A stretch of DNA of 64,000 bases from Varroa destructor (Eukaryota > Arthropoda > Arachnida > Mesostigmata > Varroidae): the NCBI RefSeq assembly GCF_002443255.2, contig NW_019211460.1:30965956-31029955 (forward strand), written 5' to 3'. Within the stretch, counting starts at the first letter, position 1, and every line of letters begins with the position of its first letter. The translations under genes were made by a program, and so were the position numbers. The notes beneath the pieces were generated by a model. The model had not been told where the DNA came from, did no database searches, and saw nothing but the letters and a program-made list of their open reading frames with translations. Below are positions 1-18,300 of the stretch, in pieces.

Positions 1-111
1 TGAAACTGTGACCTTCCATACATAGCCATGCACGTTGTCATCATGACACCTATAAACCGGCGTGAACAATATGGCGAAATGATCAGAGTCGGGAGGAGTT
101 GTTCGAACGGC

Positions 112-820
112 TGGTTAATTGGGAGTCACCGTTTTGTGGGATTCGAAAAGAGGATATTTAAGCAGTGGAATGAGTATAAAATGCTCAGGAAAACGGAGGA
201 GTGGCCCGTGTTCGACTGGGATATCAATACCTGGCAAACGTACAAGAAAAAATTGTGCGAGCATTTTCCGGAGGAGGCCAGCTTACCACAACAGTTCTTC
301 AGTCGCGATAAGACGCTCAGTGAGTTTACTAATGCCTAGCAATCTCTGTTAGATGAGCAGGTTGTAAAATTTTGGTGTATTCTTATATAGCATTAGAAAA
401 AGCACCTTTTGCTAACTTTTTTGCCGCACCGAACATAACCTATGCTGAGTTAGTCCCTGCGCTGAGAGACTATATTCTATAGGAACATGGCACTTACTGG
501 TAAAACTTTCCAAGTGAACTGTGTTAACTTCGTATTATGTGCGCACAATCGGAATTGACTACCCTAGTGCAGTCTGAGGTACTTGTCGGCTCATTATTTC
601 TACCACCGAAAATTTTATAATGTCAACCTCAAGGCACATCAATGGGCAAGCCATTAATTAATGGGTGCTAGTAATCAGTGTAGTGCAAAAAAAATTCAAT
701 TTCGCGGCTTCTTGCTCAGATAAAGCACCCTGTACCGTTTTGACTCGAAAAAATTGCCAACCAAAGTGTCATTACGATCACCGAAGCGCAGAAAAGCACG
801 GACCCGCGTAAGGTACTTCA
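112..820 (+). mobile_element. decayed Ty3/gypsy-type gag fragment
   Basis: Capsid-like remnant of an LTR retrotransposon. An open stretch contains FDWDINTWQTYKKKLCEHF at about 211-267, which fits the 'F....W..Y...L..+F' pattern at the start of gypsy-class gag capsids. In a different frame, 411-479 encodes AAPNITYAELVPALRDYI with upstream ANF, the typical later gag segment (AP....+Y.EL...L++++). At about 710-815, in the same frame class, a Cys/His-containing stretch (CSDKAPC, then NCQPKCHYDH) sits where a zinc knuckle would be expected. The pieces are separated by a frame change and stop codons (337-339 and 480-482), so this is a broken copy. No pol, LTR or primer-binding site was recognised nearby, and the left end may lie outside the window. 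The first two motifs are fairly convincing; the zinc knuckle is weak. Confidence 0.6.
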
Positions 821-3522
821 GGGGACGTCAGAGGTAGGTACCTATGCTTCTTGGTAAAGTACACCAGTTGCAACTGAGAACATTCGCTAGGTCAGCGTGG
901 TTAAGTTTAAATAGATCAAATATTGTAATATTAATATATAATAATATATATAAGTACATATCTGCAAGTGTATAAATACAGAGCAAGTGGCTGTGAAGTG
1001 CTCGTTTTCGCCAACCAACGATAAAGCTAAGCCAGTCTGCTTACTTATATATATACTTACTTATATATATATAAATAAGTATATATAACGAGTAGTGCCT
1101 ACTATTTTAAACGTCAAAAAAATTCACTGATCACTGCCATTATTACATAGGGTTTATGTGAAGAAGTGTAGAGTAGAGGCACTTAACGCTGAATAGTAAA
1201 TAAAATACAATGAGTATTGTTCTGTTTTTCGCAGCGGGTTGTTAGTAGTCGGAACTTTAATGGAAGCTTAAAATTACCCCAGATATAATTTTTAACCTTA
1301 CAGCAGGGATAGGGTTACAGTACAGCAAATCCTGTCATTTTTTAATAGATCGCGGCCTCCGAGCGAAAAGTTGCCTCATAAATTTAGCCTATACATTAAT
1401 GAAAGATTTCCATTTAGCTAATGAAACTAAATATCAAGTCTCTGTATTATTTGCCAATTCTACGTGGCTGGACAGAGTTAACAGTCAAAAGAGTACCTGC
1501 GTCGATTACAATTTCTTTATGCTGTTTATGTTCACTATGATCCTAAACTGAGTGATCTTTGCGAAGGTGACCCTCTTGTTGTATCTGGGTGAGGGTGAAT
1601 GTCCCTTTCTCTGGTTATATAAATTATCGAATGAAAACAATCTCATGACTTAGCAACTACAGCAGACGAGCTGGTGCTGTTCGATTGCCTGTGGTGCGTA
1701 CACGAATTAGTCAACTACTTGTGGCTTCTAGAGATGATTTTTGATGCCAATCGTTGATTTCTGTCCTATATTCTACTGTCAGTTAGCGTTAGTGATTGCG
1801 TGGCGTTTCCCTGTTCACATTTGACGGTAAGCGGTATCCGGTAATGATAGGCACCTTTCAATCTATAATCTATTCCGGCAGACAAACGCGATTGTGTATG
1901 CGTTTGTGACAGCAGGCACGGGTAATAGTTCTTCGCTCTGTAGTTTTGAAGTAATGTATCGTTTTCTTTTCCCTGTAATGACTAACTTACCGAAATGATA
2001 TACTGTAGTATGTCATGTAAGTAGAGTTGATTCCGGAGCATTTTTAATTCAAAATTTATTCAGATCGGTAGGTTGGTAAATACCATTAGTTATTTATTAG
2101 AGAGCAGATTCTGTTTAGCCAAACTTGTTTTATATATGAAGTTATAGTCTCATTTACGATGAGTATGCAGATGACCTGAGATACAGAAGTGACATGTGCT
2201 TGGGAATTTTCGCGATCACTCGTGACCATGAAATGGTCACGAGTGATCGCGAATGTGTTTCAATCGTGTGAATCGCTCAATGTATTTCATACTATTCGCG
2301 TGACCTTAACGTGGTAGTTTTATGGCGCTTTCCGGCGATATAGACGACTTTTTATGTCCACCAAAGTGCACGATTGACACACGCCGTCATTGGCCTGGTT
2401 GGAGAAAACAGGTTTAGGTAACACCGAGACGCGTAGGATTGCAGAGTTCTATATACAAATACAGATTATTGATAGACGTATTTTGGCTTGACGTGCTTGA
2501 CTTTGGATGAGTTTTTTATGGCTCACATAACAGTGTATGAACTATAATAATGCACTGCCAAATTGGATAGATGAACACTTACCGTTACTAATCGAGAAAA
2601 TAAGAGTGGGAATATGTATTCTGCCTTCAATGTCTGCCTTATGAAAACCGTTTATATTTAGTCACCGATTACGCTTAGTCGAGCATAATTGCAGTTTACC
2701 AGCTGTTGGTGGAATAGATTGACCCTTTTTTGAATGAATTGCTTTCTGGTCTAAGATGTAAGTCTTTGCATTTAGATGCATTCGTGTTATGTTAGATCCA
2801 ATCTTTGATCTGGCTTGACGCATAAGTTTTCTCCTATGAAGGACCAATATGGAGGTGTTACGATGAGAACTTATATGGCGCTTCTAACAGTTACCGTGAA
2901 ATTTACACTTCGCAGCGTAGTCTATTACTATAGTCTCCATTAATCATAGCCTTAACTCTAGACATAACGTACTATTTCTATCATTTTTTAGCTGTCACCA
3001 AGTCATTGTTTGATCGAATAAGAACCTGCCACACATGTCAAGCTAAACGTAGAATTAATTTGCTAGATTCTAAATTGTTCGCCCTATATAAAATCAATAA
3101 ACAGATAAAACAATAGAAAATAAATAGCAGTATCATAGATATTCTCATGCTATCGACTAAAACAAAGCTGCCGTGATGTCGTGCGGGAGGAGAGCTCTTT
3201 CACTGTCTCTGTGAGTGCCAGGGGATCAGGAGGCGGGATGTACAAGAACACTTAGATATAGACGTCATGGTACGACATTGCATACGTGAATATATACATC
3301 TAGTTGGATGTATCAGATGGATTTTCTTTTTTAAGGATTTTTTTAAATGGCCTGACATGACAGGTCACTGACTGGATTTTGTGCGTTACCGACTCTGATT
3401 ATCGCTTTCGCTATTATTAATAACAGAAAGGCATTTTTGAGAAGTGTTTTGATATTGTAAATATTTTTCTAAATCGCGACTTTACAAAAAATATTATAGA
3501 TTGAACTAAGGAATTATCTACA
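821..3522. other. AT-rich intergenic region upstream of the aldehyde dehydrogenase gene
   Basis: No coding exon was recognised. The segment holds an AT-rich, partly palindromic TATA-rich patch at about 920-1090, the long perfect hairpin at 2209-2253, and a short GC-richer patch at about 3175-3245 that could belong to the promoter or 5' leader of the downstream gene. No convincing TATA plus initiator pair was found in front of the start codon at 3523. Confidence 0.5.
2209..2253. repeat. perfect 21-bp inverted repeat with 3-base loop
   Basis: The arm at 2209-2229 is exactly complementary to 2233-2253, leaving the loop GAA at 2230-2232. The arms are GC-richer than the surroundings. There are no flanking target duplications and no transposase nearby. 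The loop is too short for a normal microRNA precursor. Confidence 0.9.
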
Positions 3523-8037
<4,515 letters not shown>

Positions 8038-8868
8038 AGTAACGGACTAGACGTGATCCTGGATGTGGTTTGTTCTTCGGATGTAAGGGAAAAACCGTGA
8101 GGCTGATAGCCTCGGCCAACATCAGAAGATATAGCGTACCTGAAAATTTCAATAATTTCTTGATAATAATTTTATAATTTACATATTATATCGTTTTCAT
8201 TATAGATAGATAATAATCCTGAGTAGGTATCAAGTCGAGCTTGGCGTATCGTTACGAACTCCTTATTACGCTGTAAGTCAATATAGTCATTCCATTCCCA
8301 TACTTGTTTTGCGGTCCATTTACCCATGTGATATTTGTGGCGTCTTATACAGCGAATAGGTCCCGTTCCTACGTCGGTACGCCGTTCCTACGGTACGTCT
8401 TATTGCGTACTGAAGGCCAGCAGCTTTACACAGCGTTGGCTTTCTTCTATGCAGCGATATGAAGGTCTCAAAATAATGATAAATTAGGAGCTTCTGTTAC
8501 TGAAGTATCAATATGTTTACCATATGAGACATAATGGGTCATTTTCAAGTAAGTAGTTTGAGGCATCTATTTTTTGGTTCCCTTGTCACGCGTTTATCTA
8601 AAATAGCTTCTGGTATAGAAGTGACAGAAGTATGTGTATTCCCATCTTCCCCACCCCGAATCAGATGACGATAACGACAGTAATAACAATAACAACGGCT
8701 ATGGTGGCTGGGAAGAAAGGGATCAAAATGATTTGATTTCTCTTCTTATAATGGTCGACTAACTTCCGTGAGTAGTGATTGGTACCGCCGTACATAGTCA
8801 GCTACTATTGTCCCTACACCGTTTGACCTTAAGCAGCAGAAGCCCGCGAGAAATAAACAACGGAGAGA
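8038..8868. other. 3' flank of the aldehyde dehydrogenase gene
   Basis: The 3' untranslated region presumably occupies the first 100-200 bases; no canonical AATAAA was found close to the stop, only variants such as AATAAT. A small perfect stem (GAGGCT, loop GAT, AGCCTC) lies at 8099-8113. No further exon was recognised. Confidence 0.4.
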
Positions 8869-10260
8869 TGCAACCAGGTTGCAGTTCCGTTTAAGAAATT
8901 GCAACAGTAGGAAAAAGTGGCGAAAAACATAAGAGTTGAGTGAAAAAAACTGTCGTACGGTTGGACGGGGAGTGCGAAGCGGAGGAGGCGGCAGCGGCTA
9001 GAAGGCTAAAAAGTTGCAAAAAAATTGGGTCCCTCAGTCGATGGCACCACTTCGCGAGAGGTCCTTGCAAGTCTTAAGCCTGGACTGGCCGTCTACCCTG
9101 CATGATGATAGCATCTAGGTAAGAGAGAAAGTGGTGATGTCTGAGACAGACTGGGAGATTGATGAAGAGCTAGAGTATGTTAAGAGAAACAACGCTTTAC
9201 CCACCTATATGTTGCCGTGTATTTAGGTGGCTGCTATGAAGGCTGATATAAAGGCGTGGAACGCGGAAGTAGCGGCGTCTGACACACACCGCAACACTTC
9301 AGAACTTCGCCACTGAGTGTTGCTCCGATAGCGCTGCGCCGCGGCGGTCGCGTTGTTGATCGTCTCGTCTCAATCGATGTTGCTCAATCGTTACTGTTGC
9401 TGATAGTAGTGTTGGCCTGAAGCAGAAGGAGCATCCGAACAAACGGCGACCCACAGAAAGAATGCAGGGGGTTCGAGACATGAGAATGGGGACGGAGCAA
9501 GTTCTATTGAAGGCTGCTGGAGCGACGGCGGCACGAGTCTAGTAGTGCACGACGCATGAGAACTGTCTACAATACAGAACTCGCACGAATACTGATACTG
9601 CTACTGGGCCAGCAGACTTATCGGGTGCACCGAGTGCGCTGAGATCACTGCAGCCTTCGGTACCGCCGTCCTCGTCGCCGCGTCGATCCTTGCGGGTGGC
9701 TGGTGCATTGTGTATTTAGAGGACTACTTGAGCAGCTATCGCTTTTAAAGACAAAGTTGTGGATTGAGATTTTTATGTGCAAAACAACCAACAAGGGCTG
9801 ATGCAGATCGACACACAGGCTAGGACTAACGCTGACACTAACCGAGAGAAGGAGAAAGACAAGCTGATACGTTCCTGTAATCACTTTCTGTAGCGGAACA
9901 GATGCATGTGAAGGTAGAGGGAACACGTTAGTGTCGAGTAGTCGTGTGTTCCTCTTAAAGATACTATTATTAGCAGTGGCAGTTGGCGTAGCTTTTCATA
10001 TATGTGAATGTGTGGGTGAACGGGTGAATGGGTGTGTCACTGAGTGGATTGGGGAGAGTCAATGGAAAGGCGACAGCCTCGTTAGTAGTAGGTAGGCGGA
10101 TCATCACCGACAGGGAACGGCCTGCTTTGACCCGCAGACTGAGGCCCTCCCTTAAGTGCTACCGAAGGTTACGACGGCTAAGAGAACCCGGAACTTGAAC
10201 GACGACGATAACAACAACAATCACGACAACAGCAGCAGCAGCTTTAAGATCGTTAACGGG
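8869..10260. other. GC-richer, purine-rich island without a supported gene
   Basis: The base composition differs clearly from the AT-rich surroundings. It contains GCGGAGGAGG-type purine tracts near 8980 and AAC/CAG trinucleotide runs at about 10211-10242. Open frames here are short, overlap on both strands and show no recognisable domain. A promoter or untranslated first exon is possible but unproven. Confidence 0.35.
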
Positions 10261-13200
10261 CGTAAAGCGACTCCTTCATATTCTCGTTTAATGGCATTAG
10301 ATTAATATTAACATCAGAAGTTCCTGCCACAAGTTTTCTCCTCCTGGTGTTATAGTTGTTGACCATCAAGAGGCACTATCAAGGTACTCATAGGCAGTGT
10401 CTATGTCGTCGCCAGAACTGACAAGAAACAAACACTGCACAGTTCGCATCCGCCTCGTCGTTGATCCGCCGTGGTATTTAATCACGGCAAAAACAAAATA
10501 AAAACTCATGAGAACTTGATTTCATATCGCTATATATTGACTAGCAGTGTTGTGTATGTGTATATATAGGTATATATATGAAAACCGTTGTTCTTCGCGC
10601 GTATTTTGTATACATTTATTTCGAAATCGAAGTGTTATTGTGTGTATTGTGTATACTATATAATGCAGTGAGTCACGCATTAGGCTTCAGCAGCCTAGGT
10701 GTTGGTGTATATCCTAGTGTAATCGCTCTACATGGAGACCAATTGTCACAGGTGAGTTGGGAACGTTTGGGCAGGTTTTGGACACCGGTAGTTCGTAGCT
10801 TACTGCATTGTCATCGTGGTCTATCGTCGGTGGCCCGTGGCATTGTGGTAAGTATACAAGTGCGCATAGATGTATTGTACGACAGTAAGCTCCTGAAACG
10901 ATAACGGACGATCGGACAATGCTGAAGTGGTTTAGGCTGGGAGTATGGTGTAATGCTTTGCGGTAAAAAGTAGTCCAGAAAGATTCTGACATAGTTGTCT
11001 AGCTAGCCACCAAATCCCCTCCCTTCGTCCCGACGAAACTTTCGTTTGGCACCTGTTTGGCGGACCAGCAGCTGTGAAACCCCGATGAACAACAGTGGCC
11101 AGTCGAGACAAAAAGCTGGCCGATTGTTGCACATACCTTTTACTGTATTGCTCATGTATGCATTGCGCAATTTGTAGCACGTAAACGCCAGAGTAAGCTA
11201 ATTGATATCAACGACCTTAGGGTAGAAACGGACGCTTAGGAACTCATGGGTCAGTAGAAGTTCTTTTTATTGATGGTATAGAGCTTGTCGAATGGGAGTT
11301 CTTTAACCTGAATAATTTCTAAAAGGTACTTGCATCTAGTTACAATTTGTGGCAAAAATCTAGCTATAAGACGTAGTTTTTTTGATATAGTAAAGCTTTG
11401 GGAGTAGTAGTTGGCTGGCTGCTATATTAAATGTGAATTATGCAAGTCTACGGAGTAGAACCTTGAGAATAAATCGCCGAGAAAACAATTCGAAAACAAT
11501 TCTTGAAACGAAGTATGTACCCCAACGAGACCAATATTAATTAATCGCTTCAACCTGAAACGAAAAAACATTTGGCAAATATTACTTTGTGAAAGGGAGA
11601 ACCTGTTGTAACTGAAGGAGCAGGGACATCTGTACATAGAAAAAAATACATTTTTCTTCACGTCTATTCAAATTAGTTGGCTGATACTCATTAGTAATCA
11701 TAAAGAACGAACTTTGATTGATCTCGTTTGATTTTTCAACTTTATATATATATGTAAACTTATCGTTAGTGCCATGTATTTAAAAATATTTTCACGGGAC
11801 TATAATAACGTTTTAGTTGCTGCGGGTCGTAACGTGATTTCTTTGGGCACAATCAAATATTTGGTGGCTGATTTCGAGAAATAGTCAATTTCTAGCTAGA
11901 TTGTCGGTAACTACTCCAAAACTACTTGAGACGTCGACCGTTAACACGCGTAATACAGAGGGTATTGAGTACTCCCGCAATAGGAGTAAGCAGGTTAGTT
12001 ATTATAGCTTATCATAGTTATAGCAAACTGATTCAATAGATCTTGTTGAGATGTTGCTGTTGTGCCGACTCGAATGTAAGAGCTCCGGATCAATTGATTC
12101 GATTATATGGACCCATTACGAAACCACTTTATTGTCTGGCCTAGGAAATGTTTTTTAAAGACTAATGATTAGCATCGTGTAAAGACCTCATCTAGGTTTT
12201 TCTGAATTATCTGTAAAGGCAATCCCTTTGTCTAAGGCAGTCTTAAGCTGTGAATACCCGAGAGTTAGTTTGTTATGATGAACGGTCGCTATTTGCCTCG
12301 ATTTTCGTGACATCACAGGCAACCTGACTAAAAAATTGACTGCTCTATGACTTCTGCGATCTGAAGAACTGTATAAACCGAAAATGTGACATGATTACTC
12401 TTTACGACTAAGCTCGCTTTAGCATCCTGCCAGTGCGATGGGCATATCGGTAACAGCAAACAAAAAAGAGCAGAGCTTCCCGCACATAGCCCTAGGCCTC
12501 CGGACATAACAAAAATGAATTGAGCAATATATGAGTATTCCTCGCGCTATTACCGTACTCTCCGAAATTGTATCTGCCAGAAAGTTATAGAAAAACTTTC
12601 AACTTTAACCAGTATCATTAGTACCGGTAATTCATCGTTTCGTTAGGACAGGTGCTTTATTTCTAAATTTGATTTTCTCAAGCACCGGAATTTTGCATGG
12701 GTGCCGCCATTTTAGCGATCGATTCGTGATTTATTTTATGAAGTTGATAATGCAGTTATAAAAAACGTTCTCATTACGTAGCCTTATACGTATGTAATTC
12801 CACATTGAACTGACGCAAGTATAGTAGCGTACTATGTTGCTATTCAGTCCTAATTTCACTTTCGAAATTGCATACCAGCATCAAATTTGTCCTCGATAGA
12901 CAGAGGCAGAGCGCAATTGTCGTGACTCTAGTACTACTGATTTGCATAATTCCCACATGCACACCCAGAATTGCTTTGTCATGCAGTGTACAAGCTCATC
13001 TACGAAATCACCTTACATCGGCGATAATGTTGACGCCGGTGCCCCGGGCGCGACCTTCTCAATCACCGTGACTAAGCAGATAACATTAGATCAATCAAAA
13101 TGATTGAAAAACTATTATAGCCGTTGCGTATGCAAATGTTGATATATTTAAAGCCGTAGCGATTTTATACGAAAGCAAAGAGTTCTCTTGTCAAGGAAAT

Positions 13201-14390
13201 GACAAGGAATTTTGTGATTTTTAATTGAGTACGGTAATTTATTTGTAGAAATGTCTGCCGTCAACGTCCGATACACATGCGGACTGACTGTATTGCTTTC
13301 AAAGTGAGATCTAGGAGCATGACCCATTGAAAGCCTGTGGGAAAGGCAGAGACTACTGAAACGTTCGCTATGGGCTGCTTGAAAAAAATCTCTGATCAGT
13401 GGCAATATTTATTAAATTTCCGATTTCTTGTCCTATTCAACTCATTTAAATTTAGTTTATTTATTACTTATTTATTTTATACTCTTTATTTTATCTATAT
13501 TATATTACTGATAGTATTATATTATTACTATTATAAGTTAGTTCTCTAACAGCGAAACCTTTAGAGGTCTCCGATAGAAAAATTCCGATCTGTACCACCT
13601 GCAGTTGTTTATACACCTGTGCTAAGTTACATAATTAACGTTCTTGTCTATCAAATTTGTAAGTTGAGTTAATAATAATAATGATACATGGATTTTGTCG
13701 TATGCCGTTTTCTCTGCAATTTTCTACGAATTATTGCATAAAAGCCTACTAACGGGTTAATTTTCAAATTGCATGCGGAAGGCAAAGGCATCTACGAAGC
13801 TCGCAATGAAACATCTTTCTAGATTTTTCGTTTTTAATTTATTCTTTATTAGCATTATCATTGGTATTCAGCCTGTAGTATTCAGCAAATGTGTATGGCT
13901 ACACGTTGCCTTAATAAATGTGAGAGAAGCATGCGTTCGTATCAATCAAGCGTTGCTTTCGGTTGCATTCTGACTAGCGTAATAGAGAGATTCAAGTTAT
14001 GGTCTCGTAGGCTACAGAAACTGGACATATTATTTTTTCTTTCGATATGTAGTGATGAAAGTGTCTTTATCTTTTTAACTAGAATCATAGAGAATAGGCA
14101 AAAAAATTATTTTCTCTGCGAGTAATCTATAAGAAGCCGTCACATACGCTTATGAAACAAGTCGATGACATTAGCCAAACGCGTTGGAAATTTGCAGCCA
14201 GCCAGCCAGCCAACTTCGCTTGTACACTGGAAAGTGTTAGTATAGTTACATATACTTCAATGAATCAAACTGACTTTATCCTCCGCACGTCTCAGCCTAG
14301 GAGTAGAGTTCTCCTTCTTATCTGACTAACGTTGTTTTTGCCACTTTGATTTTACTTCTTTGTCGTCAGCGACAACCGCAAAGTTCACGA
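10261..14390. other. AT-rich intergenic sequence
   Basis: No supported gene. The open frames are short and AT-driven, as in the low-complexity TAT/TTA stretch at 13440-13545. A short GCCA tandem run lies at about 14196-14213. No RNA gene was recognised. Confidence 0.4.
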
Positions 14391-15320
14391 TTCATTCCCG
14401 TTCATTGATGGCGTTTCCGCCGGCAGAAATCGTACCAGTCGGTTGCACCTCGAGATACTTCCAACGCGGGTCGACTCCACTCTGCTCCAGATGATTATCA
14501 TTCCGCGCGCTCTCAGGCATTTTTGTGCTGATCTCTGTCTTGGCGAAGATTTGTTTCGGATCTAAGTGATTTTTCTACTCCCCTTCGTTCGCTCGCCGCA
14601 TCAACAGACGCCCCATTACCTACTTTCTTTCTCTCCTCGGCAATCTCTACGGACCAAGGAACTTCTTCGGGGACGAATGCAACTGTAAGGAGTAAATCGA
14701 GTGATTTTTCGTTCTCGACCCATGCTGGCCAGCCGCCGCCTATCGCCCTAACTCTAGCCAAACACAGACAGGCTGGCGCCAGCCCACCTGGGCTACCGGT
14801 TCGTACCGTACCGACGGCTGTGGAATCCAGGATAGATATACCGCGGCTGGCTGAAGCGGCTGTCCAAAGCTTGCCGTTACTGTACATCTACGGTGACATT
14901 ACAACTATCAGCAACAGTCGTAGTTATAGTAGTACTTGTATCAAGGCGAAAAACGCAGATCACTCAAACCCCGATCAAAGTAGGCCGGGGCAGAGACTAA
15001 AATAGGCCGATAACTTGTCCTTTGGAGCCCTAGTTGCTAGCCCCTTATCGAGGGGTTAGTCCACACGATATGCTTTCTGTTGTGTTCCTATAGGGCAGCC
15101 ATTGTATGTATGTCTCCACGCGAAGCGATTTCATAGCCGAAGTTGATATCGATGAATAGCCTCATCGGATGGGTCGCTGCCCCCCGCTGCCTCGACGGAC
15201 AACGATTGCGTTAGATCTGCATCGTTCCGGCGGGTAAACGAAGGACAGACTATGCTCGGGGGCGATTCGGGACGCAGGGGCAAAGTAGCACAATACAAAG
15301 CGGCTATGAAATTCGTATGT
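14391..15320. other. GC-rich island without a supported gene
   Basis: A composition island with overlapping open frames on both strands, the longest being minus 14887-14513 at 124 codons. None shows a domain, a consistent exon border or low-ambiguity coding character. It is listed as a possible promoter or noncoding exon only. Confidence 0.3.
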
Positions 15321-18300
15321 GAAGTAGGATAACGCCAGCCACCATTGTGACATAGCGGTAGACTTAAAGAAGAGAACACAGGAAAGATAGATGGACAAAA
15401 AGAAAAGACGAATGGATAAGAGCTTTTTTCTGAATGGGCGTAAACACTCGTGTTTATTTCTCGTATCAAACATAGTAGTTATAGTGGCGTAGTAAAATCA
15501 CATGGAAGCTCTGTGACGCTGACATAGACTAACGTACGTACTAGAATGCAGGAACGAATAGTGCGACTGAGCGCGATTTAAGCGGGCTGCTGATTTCAAC
15601 GGTGACACCATTGCTGCTGGTAGTCGGCGCAGCCTGGTGGGGCAGACATACAGGACTATAAGTCATCGATAAGCATTAGCTAGTGTATGTAAATGAGCGT
15701 CTGAGATGTTTTATTAGAATAGTATTATGCAGAGAACAAAAATTCAATTGAGAAAACAACCCTTTGTTCTCTCTAACAATTTTCCTTCATCTCTAATAGA
15801 AGTCGTTTAGGTTATACTATGCACGTAAGTGTATGAATTATATATTCAATTGATTTACACCTTTACTAATACCAACGAGAATGTATGGCACATGAAAAAC
15901 GTATTGTGTAATATAGATTAATTAGCAAAGAATGCAGATAATTACCTACACATTCTCCACACATATCCATTGTTTATACATTCGGTTGACTCAATGGTTT
16001 CGCGAGCTAGAATAAATTTGCTACGAAGATGATTGACTGTAAATTCGAAATTATGACTTGTTATATTTGTAAACTTCGCAGATTTGTCGTTGGGATAGGA
16101 AAGTGGCTCTGTACAATTGAAGCTATACATCTCTATTTTTTATTATAAAACAATGCGAGCAGCGCGAACTAGTTGACAAAAGCGTTTGTTAAAATGCAAT
16201 ATTTTAAATGCTAAGAATTGATGACATGTTGTTCTGTAGATACGGTGTACGATAGCGCCTCAATATCATTGTACCTAGCCAACATTAGAAGCTCCACTTC
16301 TTAACATGTTTTTACTGCAAAATTGCATAGCCATCGCACGCTAACGAATGAACGAAGCAGTCACCTATAACATGTCGAAGGATTTTCTGTGAGCTTCAAA
16401 TGGATCTTTCAGTCGTCTTCATATACTAGTATTCCGATTTCTTGGGATACATTTTTTTGTGCCAGTGCAGAAATGACGCGTGTAACAAAAAAGCAGTACG
16501 TCTTAAAAGACATCAGAGAGTATAGATTATAAAATACTCAAAACAACAATGTCGTAAGCTGAAACCTACCGTAAGAGGTACGCACTAAAAACTCTGATAT
16601 TCTGGCAGTTAGTCAGCTCTTAATTGTAATGTAATTAAATGTATATATTATTTTCTGCATTAATCTGATCTAGGGCAGACGGAGTCAAAAGGACACAATA
16701 AATCCTAGATTTAGTCGGCGTTCTCCGAAATCTAAAAACGTTTTATCTGTCGTGGATCTGAAAACTTTGGTACAATTAATACAAGGCGGCTGTTAAAAGT
16801 TAAGCAGACCCTTAGAACTCAGCTAGTTTTTTTCATAGATTTATAATTATGCGATTTTCATAATTGTAAATCGTTTAGAAAATGTAAGCGTGCGGAGTCC
16901 TAGTGCGCCGCATCGTTGTCACTTTTAATTTTATTTTCACCTAGAGGTACTCGTGACCTACAAACATACATTTGCGAATCGAAGCAAGAAAAAAAGCTGC
17001 TGTTCGATTGTGCTTACCGTCAACTTAGTGCTTCTTCCGGCCAGGTGTATTGTTCAAGAAGTAAGTCCTCGATTGGATAGCCTGCGACTCTACTGCACCA
17101 CATTGTATCGATGGTTCTGTAAGTAACGACTGTTCTATTTGTAGAAGATATACCCTGGCCTAACTGGAGCATTGTCAGCGAGTATGGTGATACTCTACTG
17201 TTCAGATGATGGTTTTGTTATAGTAACCGGTACGGTTTAGTACAACGAAGCCGAAAAACGAATGCGAATGAAAGAGAAGAAGATATAGGTGTGTATCTAA
17301 GAAGTCAAGTAGATTGAACAAATGGGCGAGTGTTCATTTGTAGGCGCATTTATAACTATATTTCTATAGGTGTACGATGGAGCGGTGCACTGACTCGATC
17401 CTGGAGTGGCCATAGCGCCACGACTACCGAAAGTAACATTAATCGAACAGCGCTACCAGCTATTTAGTCGAAATTATAAGGCCTCCTTAACAAGCACCGG
17501 TTTCCTTCTGCCTGATCGAAATAACAGGATCTTTGAAATGCCAAAGCAACAACTTTAGATAGGGTTGGCGTTCGATAAAGATATCGGTAAGTAGGTGAAT
17601 TCAGTTGATTTAGAACTATGGTATAACAAATTGAGGTCACAGCGGTATGAAGGTGGTCTTCTCGGAAGTGTTTGTGCGGTGCTCCCAGCGATGTATCAAC
17701 AATAACCGACGATCACGAATACCCGAAGACTGGTATTGACGCCGCGTGGTAATGGTGTCTATAAAACGCCAATATAAAAGTTTTCCGGCCTTCGGTTCGT
17801 GGTAACGTAGACGAAATAGAAAAATTTTATATTACGTCCACACGTGGCTTTATTCAAAATTATCACGAAATGAAAACGAATGGATCAACGAACATCGGTC
17901 GAGCGGATCGTTGAGGTACCGTGAATACGAATTAACTGGCTTCACCTATATGAAATGAAAGCCAAATTGAACTCAGTTGATGCACGGTAAAAAAAGAATG
18001 TTGGAGTATTAGAACACACCGATTCGATATACAATAACGTGATTAGCAGTGTACAACATCATGGGTCCTGTATGTAATCTGAATTGACTGATTTTCGTTT
18101 ATATGGTTTCCTTATGTTTCTTTCCTCTGGAAAGACCCTTAGCTGGAAAATTGAAAAGGGTCCGCTCCATATTTCAGAAATTACCATATCCCGAGCCTAT
18201 ACCTACATCGCTGACAGTATTTTTAATTGAAATTTGCCTCAGTCATCTGCGTAGGCCAAGTCATCGGTACGTACCCCACTTAAGCTCGAAAACTATTGCG

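Noticed and set aside
2209..2253. microRNA precursor
   Set aside because: The three-base loop and perfectly paired stem are unlike Drosha/Dicer substrates.
14513..14887. 124-codon minus-strand open frame
   Set aside because: It lies in a GC-rich island with open frames on the opposite strand as well; no domain or splice context.
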